NCBI GenBank assembly: GCA_027972325.1
Contig: JAPMOS010000002.1
Location: 966,001 to 1,030,000 of the forward strand
From: Paratrimastix pyriformis
Lineage: Eukaryota; Preaxostyla; Paratrimastigidae
Reading direction: 5' to 3'
Length of the DNA: 64,000 bases
A program made the translations under genes and the position numbers. Positions 56,681 to 64,000 of the stretch are shown here, one piece after another. The notes under the pieces are model-generated. The model saw nothing but the letters and a program-made list of their open reading frames with translations. It searched no databases and had not been told where the DNA came from. Each line of letters starts with the position of its first letter. Position 1 is the stretch's first letter.

Positions 56681-57814
56681 CTACCAGAAAGCGATCAGAT
56701 GTTCACAATATCTCCCGACAGACCAATAGCGGGGGGAGAAATGAGGCCACCGATCGTCGTCGCGGGGCCGGAAGGTCTCGACACCGTACTCAAAGAGGGG
56801 GTCATCGAGTGCGGTCTTCTGGGAGTGCTCATGGCGGGCCTCGTCGTCGTAGCGGGGCTGCTCAGGCACATCGCCGTCGCGCTTCGAGGCTTGGCTGCCC
56901 TCCCCCTTGGGGCGGTCGTCCTCGTCCCCCGAGGAGCCGCCCTCGCCATCGCAGCTCTCATCGTCCCCGTCCAGCTCGCGGTACAGATCCCAGCGCTCGT
57001 TGAGGGCCGACAGGCCGAGCTGGTCGTTCCACTCGTCCTCCACCCCGGGGGCGGGCGGGTCGGCCGACTCGTCCGAGCCACGTTGTCCCTGGGAGGCGGC
57101 GCCAGGGGGCGCGCCCAGCCCGTGCCGCAAGGTGCATTGCTCCGAGTCAGCACTGCATTTGCGGGTGAAATTGGTACCGGGGATGAGCTGGCGCAATCGG
57201 GGGGTGGGGGGCTGCCGACCCGATGAGCAGGTCGAGGAAGAGCGGCAGGTTGCCGTGGCCGTTCTGCAGGCAGCCAGGCGAGAGCTCCCGGGTCACACGG
57301 CAGCGGTGTCCTGCCGAGAAATCGAAGGAGCGGGCCGGTGCGCAGTCAACGGGGAGACCGATGCGGAGCGAAGGAGGCGGGGAGCTGAGGGGGCGGCACC
57401 GACGGGGGGCGGCCGGGACGGGCGAGGGGCGGACCGCGCTCGACGAAGGCGTCCATGTTCTGGCAGACCTCGGCCCAGGGCAGGTCGATCCGCAGCATGA
57501 CGCGAGAGTCCGCCGCTGCGCCCCCACGCGGACACCACAGATCAGGTGGTCTCAAGCATGGTGGTTCGCAGTTCGCAGTTCGCAGTTCGCAGTTCGCAGT
57601 TCGCAGTTCGCAGTTCGGCGCCATGGAAGGGAGATCGGGAGGGGAGGGGGAACAGACCATTGCCCACCGACCGGCAGAGGCACTGGAGACGGGCGATTAG
57701 GGGGAAGACCCTTGCCATGGCCGGGAAGTGTCGTGGGGCTGCGTCGTCATAAGGCGGTGTGGAAGCAGAGTGCGTGACGCCCCCCGCAAGCGGCGCAAAA
57801 ATGACCGGGCAACT

Positions 57815-57856
<42 letters not shown>

Positions 57857-58603
57857 ACACGATCCGGCGTCGATGTCAGCCTGCAGGCGGGCGATGCTCT
57901 GCTTGAGCTGGGGGCCCTTCTCGTCCAGCTGGCGCTTGGCCTCGGCCGGGGACAGCGCCGGCTTGCCGAAGAACATGTAGCCCTTCCCGCCGACATGGGC
58001 AGCCCCCATGAGCCGGTTCAGCTCGCTCTGCAAACCCGTCATCTCGTTCACCAGGGGCAGGGTCGATGCCCGGGTCATGGCCTCCACCGCACGGCGGATG
58101 AAGGCATCGGCGGCGCTGGGCAGGGCGACATAGAGGGCATGGGTGGCTACCTGGTTGCTGATCCACTCCGCCCGAAGGCACTCGAACCGGCTCAGCATGA
58201 CCGTGTCGTGGATCTGGGGAAACGTGCAGCTGTGAATCTCACGCGGAGCCGGCAAACCTGGGAGCCATCCAACAAGGATGTGAATGGGTTTTTGGCTGGA
58301 ATGATGGCAGTATCTGAGTGGGTGTTCGGATCGAGTTAGACTTGAATTCGAATGCAGACAATCCAAGGCTCCGAGCCCGAGCACGTTGGATGTCATCTGA
58401 TAGATTTGACGATTCACCAGCATCAGGTTGCGAATGACAATTTTCGCAATTTGCTTGGGAACTGGGAGCCCAAAGCCGACCGAAGCGAGTGGTGAATCAA
58501 AAAGATGAAGGATGATCAACTTCAACAGGGGCAATGGAACATTCTGTAAACTCGCGGTGATATGCGAGTCCACGTCTTGACGTTCTTTCTTTTCGTGTGG
58601 CAT
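56681..58603 (-). CDS. F-box-like protein with acidic C-terminus
   Basis: ATG at 58603 (MPHEKKERQDVDSHITASLQ), stop TAG at 56681-56683. The first, AT-rich exon reads LQNVPLPLLKLIILHLFDSP, then IVIRNLMLVNRQIYQMTSNV, a degenerate F-box pattern. The second exon gives SRFECLRAEWISNQVATHAL, FIRRAVEAMTRASTLPLVNE and a coiled-coil-like AEAKRQLDEKGPQLKQSIAR ending at a GTCTGC donor followed by a 39-nt C run on the coding strand. Later short exons include RVMLRIDLPWAEVCQNMDAF and FDFSAGHRCRVTRELSPGCL. The last exon is acidic and Gly/Asp-rich (YRELDGDDESCDGEGGSSGD). The junction before the last exon is not fully resolved. The family is otherwise unknown; F-box function is inferred. Confidence 0.5.
57564..57616. 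repeat. GTTCGCA heptanucleotide repeat
   Basis: About seven and a half perfect 7-bp units, in an intron of the F-box-like gene. It is the only 7-mer array seen here. Confidence 0.9.
57815..57853. repeat. 39-nt G homopolymer (poly-C on the coding strand)
   Basis: Longest homopolymer in the window. On the minus coding strand it reads GTCTGC followed directly by the C run, so it starts at the intron donor of the F-box-like gene. Confidence 0.9.
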
Positions 58604-58826
58604 CGCAACCCTACAAGCAATCCAAAACGCTTGGACGAGGCAACGGGTGCACCGCCCGGGGGCATTCCAACCCATCAGGGACCCTGTCTGTCTGTCTCGT
58701 GTTTAAAAACCCTCCCTGCGTGCGAGTGTGCTTTTGCCGGCAATCCCTTGTTCAACGTCGTCACAGTCGGTCGTCTCTTGAAAGGAGCGAATCTCAACAA
58801 CGGAAAGCATTGAGGAGAGGCCCCGC

Positions 58827-61800
58827 CTACACGGTGTAGCGTGTTGATGCTACGAAGAAGTCGAGGCGGGTGTGAATGCGAATGAGGAAAAGGGGACAGA
58901 CTGGCCATGGGCGCGCCAGCGCTGGCCTCGGTGATGATGCGAAGCACCTCGAACTTGGCCCGCTTCACGGCGCTCTCTTCGGCGCCTTCGATGCAGAGGT
59001 ACAGCTTCCGCTGACCTGCGGAGGGGGGGGGGGGGGGGGGGGGGGGGCTGAGAGCCGACGGAACGGAGGGGGATGCAGACCTGCCGGGACGTGCTTGCCG
59101 GGGGCGAAGAAAAAGCCGCGGGTCGTGATGGCCACCCCGGTGAGCTCCACAATATCGGCCAGGGTTTCCTGTCGAGCGGCGGGGTGGGGGCAATGTGAGG
59201 CCTTCCTCTCGCCCTCTGGGCGCACTCCTATCCACCGCCAGCCGACAACTCAGAGCGGAGCGGACGCCCTCCCCAGGCTACCACAGTACACATTCGGGTA
59301 TGCACCCAGCGAGATGGACGGGCCTTGTGGGTGATGCGGTAGCGGGCGGGCTGTGGGTAGTCGTTGATCTCGACCTCTTCGACGTGGTGCGTGGTCCCGA
59401 TGACCACCTTGGGCACCGCCCCGGCCGCCCCGGCTGCCCCCATGATGCGAAGGGAGCGAGCCACCAGGGCGGCACGCCGCAGGCTTTCGATCTGCACCCC
59501 CGAGGAGAAGACGGAGACCCCATGAGGCGAGGAGGCGACGATGATGATCACGCAGTGCGGGGAGTAGCAGGGCGGGTGCAGCAAAATCAATGGGAATGGG
59601 GCGCAGGCAGGGTCGGGCCGGAGGGCGGTGCGGGCCTGCTCGGGGGTGGCGTTGAGGGGCGCGTTGAACTCGAGCCCGTCGCTGGTTTTGACCAGCCGCT
59701 GGCCGGCCACGATGGTGCTGGTGTATGAGGCCGGAGGCACCTGCGGCGACCCGGCCGGGGGCGGCGGAACAACGGCCCCTCCGCCCCGGGATGCCTGGAT
59801 CTTCATGGCAGCCGCGATGGCCTGGGGGTGGGTTGGTCGGGGCGGGAAGGGGGTTCAAGCATACAAGAGGACGGTCAGCAATCCCCCGGGGCAGAGCAGT
59901 CAGAGGGAGCAGGGCGAGGTGGGGAGGGCAGGCATCCGGACCGCCTGAAGGGCCGGGTTTGCCGGCTGCCCTGGGGCGCCGGCCTGTGGAAGCAGCCCTG
60001 GGGTGCCACCCGGGGTGGGCAAAACTCCAGCCGCGGCGGCCGCCGTGGCGGGCATTGGGGCCGCGGGCGCGCCACCCGGGAGCAGCCCGGACAGGGCTGC
60101 GGCCGGCTCAAGGGCCGATGGGGGCATGGCTGGGCCCAGGGGGTTGGCGGCTGTGTGTGCGAGGAGCCGGAATGATGAGCCAAGGGTCAGACGGGAGGGA
60201 GGGGAGGATGAGGAGTGGGGGGTCGCAGGCTGGGGTCCGGGCAGGGCAGGGGCAGAAGGGGCGGCGGACCCTCGTCGGCGGCCATCTCGGCCTCCAGAAG
60301 GAGCTCCTCGGTGTTGGGGTGCAGCTCCTCGGGGTCGATCGCCCCGTATTCCTGGCCCGGGGCGGAGACCGAGAGGGGCGCGTCAGCACGCCACTGGGAA
60401 CGAGGGGGGGCAGGAGGACGGGGAGGCAGAGCAAGGAGGCAGGAGGCGGCGCGTGGCCACGGACGATCTTCTGGGCGGTCAGCTCGGCGTCCTTCTGTGC
60501 GGCCTCGGTCTCGTCGAATTTGAAGCCCTGTCACCAACGCCGAATACGGGGAAAAGGCCCGCGTGAGGCAAGGACGGGGCGTGGGCGGGGTGCGGGGATG
60601 GGTGCGGGCGCTGCGGACCTTACCGCCGAAGCCCGAGGAGTGGGCGTGGGCGAGGTTCTGGGAGAGCTTCGCCTGGAAATCTGCGCCGCGGGCGGGTCCC
60701 CAATACCCCCAGTCGAGTGAGCCGATCCGCGTACCGACCCCCCCATGGGCCCACAGGGGAAGTCAGGCGGGGCCGGACGAGGCCAACTGGAGGGGGGCAG
60801 GAGGCGGGAGTGGGGGCGGACCTTCGGCCATCTTCTTGAGGTCCTCCGGGATGGCGGCCTTGCTCTCCTGCAGGGCCCGGACCAGGTCGGGGGCGTACTT
60901 TTCCTCCTCGGGGGTGACGAAGGTGATGGCCGTGCCCTTGTTGCCCGCACGGCCCGTCCGGCCCACCCGGTGGACGTAGTCCTAAACACAATGAAGAAAG
61001 GCGTCCACCCCAGTGAGACGCTGCCCAAGAAGGCGCGGGGAGGGGCGGCACGACGAGGGAGGGGTGGGGCGGCGACCTCGAGGTGGTTGGGGCACTCGTA
61101 GTTGACCACCAGGACGAGGCTCTTGACGTCGAGGCCGCGGGCGGCGACCGAGGTGGCCACCAGGATGTTGATCTCGCCGTTCTTGAAGTCGGTGATGGTG
61201 CTGTCCCGGTCGGCCTGGTCGCGGCCTCCGTGCAGCGGCATGCAGGAGTACCTGGCCGACCCGACCCCGAGTTGAGCCATCCCCATCGCCGAGCGTGAGC
61301 AGACCTGTTGAGAGAGGCGGAGGGGAGGGAGTGGGGAGGGGCAGACCCCGCCTGGACGAGCTGCTTGAAGAGGCCGTCGGCCTTCTCCTGCTGGGCGACG
61401 AAGACGATGACCTGGCCCCGGTTGTGGTGCTCCTTCAGGATCTCCAGCAGCTGCGCCCGCCCAGCCGCCAACAGACCCCAGACCGCCGACCCCGCCGCCG
61501 CCGCCACCCGAGCCGTGAGCCGCGCGTCCGGGGAGGGCGGGTCTGCGGACGGACCCTGACGAACTTGTTCTGCTCGTCGACCATGAGCACCTGCTGGGTG
61601 ACGTCGCTGCAGACGACCGACTTGCCGCCCACGATGATCTCCAGCGGCCGCTTCAGGATCTGCCGGGCCAGGGCCTCCAGCTGCCGGCCGAGGGAGCGAG
61701 GGGGCGAAGCGGCTCATGGTGAAGCCCCTCTCCCTCCCTCCCTCCTCTCCCTCCCTCCCTCCCTCCTCCCTCCCTCCTCCCTCCCTCCCTCCCTCCCTCC

Positions 61801-64000
61801 CTCCCTCCCTCCCTCCTCCCTCCCTCCCTCCCTCCCTCCCTCCTCCCTCCCTCCCTCCCTCCCTCCCTCCCTCCTCCTGGCCGTCATCCGGCAGCACCCA
61901 CCATCACGTTGCCGACCTGACGGGGGGTTGCACTGAGGACCGTCTGCCGATCGGGCTGGACGTTTTCCATGATGCGGGTCACCTGGACGGGAGCGGAGGA
62001 TCGCACAGGAGGGCGGGTGGGCACGACCACGGTGATGTTGAATCCAACCAACACCCTTGGTGCATTCGACACAAGGGGCTCATGGCAGAGTTGGCGAGGG
62101 CGGGGGGGGGGCGCGACCTGGGGGATGAAGCCCATGTCGAACATGCGGTCGGCCTCGTCCAGCACCACGTACGAGGCCCGCTTGAGGTTGGTCACCCGGC
62201 CCGAGTTGGCGCAGAGCAGGTCGATCATGCGGCCCGGCGTGCAGACGACCACCTCGGCGCCCCGCTTCAGCTCGGCGATCTGCTCGGAGATGCCCGACCC
62301 CCCGTACGCGCACAGCACCTGCCCGGCAGACATCATGGCCCCCCACAGCCCGGAGCGATGGAAATGGCAGGATGAGGACACGCGATGGAAATGGCAGGAT
62401 GGGGACACGCGATGGAAATGGCAGGATGAGGACACGCGATGGGACGAGGGCGCGCGTTGGGCAGACCCTGAGGCCGCACGCGATGGCGAGCTTGCGGGCG
62501 TCGTGGTAGATCTGGACGGCCAGCTCGCGGGTGGGGGCGATGATCAGGGCGATGGGGCCCTCGCCCAGCTCCACCCGGGGTTGATCGAGCACGTCTGATC
62601 AGCGCCCACGCCAGCCCATGCCATTCCCCCCGTCCGACCGCCGGCCGCCCAGGACCGAACCGAATGAGCTCACAAGCAACGGCAGCGGGCACGCAGATTC
62701 GATGGGATGAGCATGTCCCGGCCCCGTGGTGGTGTGTGCTGGCGTTTGCTTGGCAGCTGCACAGGGTGGAGGGGGCGGGGCGGGGCAGGGCAGGGCGGGA
62801 CGGACGCCTGAGCATGGGCAGGACGTAGGCGAGGGTCTTGCCCGAGCCCGTCTTGGCGGATGCGATCACGTCGCGGCCGGCCATGATGGCCGGGATGGCC
62901 TGGGCCTGGATGGGGGTCGGCTGCTTGAAGCCAAGCTTCTCCTTCAGCACGTACAGGCTGCCGGGGAGAAAAAGAGCGTGAAATGTGGGCGGGTGCGGCG
63001 CGGGGAGGGCAGCGGGGTGTCGGGGGGCGATGGCCGGGGAGAAGGCACGGGCGGAGCGAAGCAGAGAACCAACCGGGGGAGGGGAGAGGGAGGGACGGAC
63101 ATGCGGTCGTTGAGGCCCATCATCTCCCAGTTCTTCAGCGGGCGTGGGCAGTCCTTCCCCTGCGCCGATGGAAGGCGGAGCGTTCGTGAATCCGAGGAAG
63201 AGGGTTTCGCAACGCGGCCCAATGCATGGAATAGGGTGAGGAAGGGGAGGTGAGGGTTGGATGAGGGAGGGGAAGGCGGATGGCGACCTTGATGCGGATG
63301 CCCTCGAGCTCCTGCCTGAGGACGGCCACCTGGGCGTCGGTCATGGCGCGCACCTCGGGCGGCTCGATGAGGAAGTTCTTGCGGAAGGGCAGGTAGTCCA
63401 TGGCGCTGTGGTCGATGACGGGCATCTCCTTCCGCTTCTCCTTCTTCTTTTGGCTGCGTCCCAGGGGGCCAAGGGGCAGGCCCAGCAGGGGGGGGGGGTC
63501 CGAGTGAGATGTGCCTCATCGTCGACCATGTGCTACCGAGCAACCCGCCCTCTCAGCGTCTTTCATCATCCGCCCCCCATCCGCCCTCTTTTCCGCCATC
63601 CCCAATCGCCGCACCCGGTTGTGGGGCCGCAGACAGGTTGGCAAGCCAGCCGCTCTCGGGGTCGAAGGCCTGCGGGTCGTCGTCGTCATCGTCGTGCTGC
63701 CCTCCCAAGACGCAGACCCACGACCGGACAGGGATTGAGCACACGAGGGGATTCGCGGGCCGGGGCGGGGCCGGGGGGGCGGGGGGGCGGGGCGGGGCGG
63801 GGCGGGGCGGGGCGGGGCGGGCGGGCGGGGCGGGGCGGGGCGGGGCGGGGCGGGGCGGGGCGAGCGAGTCGGGGCGGGGCGGGGCGGGCGGGGCGAGCAG
63901 CGACTATGGTGCGCTTGGAGGAGTCACGATCCTCGGTCTCTTCGGCGGCGTCCCCTCGGCCGGGGTGGCCGTGACCTCCTTGGGGCGCTTCTTCTCGTCG
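58827..64000 (-). CDS. DDX46: DEAD-box RNA helicase DDX46/Prp5, N-terminus outside the window
   Basis: Stop TAG at 58827-58829; the 5' end lies beyond 64000. Prp5/DDX46 remodels U2 snRNP at branch-site recognition. Diagnostic order: [20 protein letters not shown] (human KELPAVDHSQIYYQPFRKDF), [43 protein letters not shown] (motif I), [11 protein letters not shown] (Ia), [34 protein letters not shown] (II), [20 protein letters not shown] (III), [28 protein letters not shown] (V) and [15 protein letters not shown] (VI), then [16 protein letters not shown]. The Prp5-specific KH-like tail follows: [35 protein letters not shown] and [20 protein letters not shown], ending STRYTV as human ends KGRYKVL. 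Motif III is two residues shorter than human MFSATFPRQ. The 5'-most visible exon (63.9-64.0 kb) is basic, [20 protein letters not shown]. The introns carry several minisatellites. Confidence 0.93.
61731..61874. repeat. CCCTCC/CCCT pyrimidine microsatellite
   Basis: Roughly 140 bp of CCCT units with interspersed CCTC, inside the DDX46 intron between motif III and the downstream LEALARQ exon. On the coding strand it is a purine GGGA tract. Confidence 0.9.
62359..62442. repeat. 27-bp tandem repeat, three copies
   Basis: Three head-to-tail copies of a unit beginning GATGGAAATGGCAGGATG and ending GACACGC, in a DDX46 intron. One copy differs by a single base. Confidence 0.9.
63766..63898. repeat. 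GGGGC pentanucleotide array
   Basis: About 130 bp of GGGGC units with GGGC variants, in the intron after the first visible DDX46 exon. The plus strand is a strong G-quadruplex candidate; the transcript carries the GCCCC strand. Confidence 0.9.

Noticed and set aside
1-64000. Transposons, LTR elements or viral genes
   Set aside because: No reverse transcriptase, integrase, transposase or capsid-like motifs and no long terminal or inverted repeats were seen in any frame.

Overview
This is a GC-rich (high GC3), gene-dense eukaryotic chromosome segment, most likely from a unicellular protist. Nearly every gene is split by short introns (many 40-70 nt), genes lie 40-450 bp apart, and all three standard stop codons are used as stops. 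I cannot fix the lineage from the sequence. I saw no rRNA, tRNA, transposon, retroelement or CRISPR array. The most unusual global trait is the intron grammar. In about 45 introns whose phase I checked by hand against homology or reading frame, the 5' splice site starts GTC, usually GTCYG(C/T) (GTCTGC, GTCCGC, GTCTGT), rather than GTRAGT. The 3' end is an ordinary AG. Many introns also carry 20-39 nt homopolymer C runs on the coding strand.

Layout, left to right. 1-838 (-): 3' part of a Cys-rich repeat protein. 1467-2900 (+): CcdA/DsbD-like thiol-disulfide membrane protein. 3110-10693 (-): very large mosaic protein predicted as histone-H3-fold + F-box + Cys-rich modules + BRCT + second F-box + STM4015-type LRR. 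10841-21313 (-): giant coiled-coil protein. 21397-23723 (+): F-box-like/LRR protein. 24053-26370 (-): coiled-coil/SPRY-like protein. 26544-36857 (-): condensin II subunit NCAPD3. About 36910-37931 (-): Pro-rich protein with two TTDN1/MPLKIP-like motifs. 37969-38640 (+): calmodulin-like EF-hand protein. 38787-43060 (-): WDR6. 43255-45475 (-): coiled-coil protein. 45570-46709 (+): aquaporin. 47158-49701 (+): EXO1. 49883-55649 (+): large low-complexity protein with a zinc ribbon and AT-hook-like segments. 55903-56105 (-): 51-residue two-exon ORF. 56681-58603 (-): F-box-like acidic-tailed protein. 58827 to beyond 64000 (-): DDX46/Prp5 DEAD-box helicase, N-terminus outside the window.

Functionally the window holds chromosome and DNA maintenance (NCAPD3, EXO1, the H3-fold mosaic), RNA processing (DDX46, WDR6, possibly the TTDN1-like protein), membrane transport and redox (aquaporin, CcdA-like) and probable F-box ubiquitin-ligase adaptors. 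Gene 5' ends are visibly more AT-rich than gene bodies, and several head-to-head pairs are separated by under 100 bp, so promoters must be tiny or shared.
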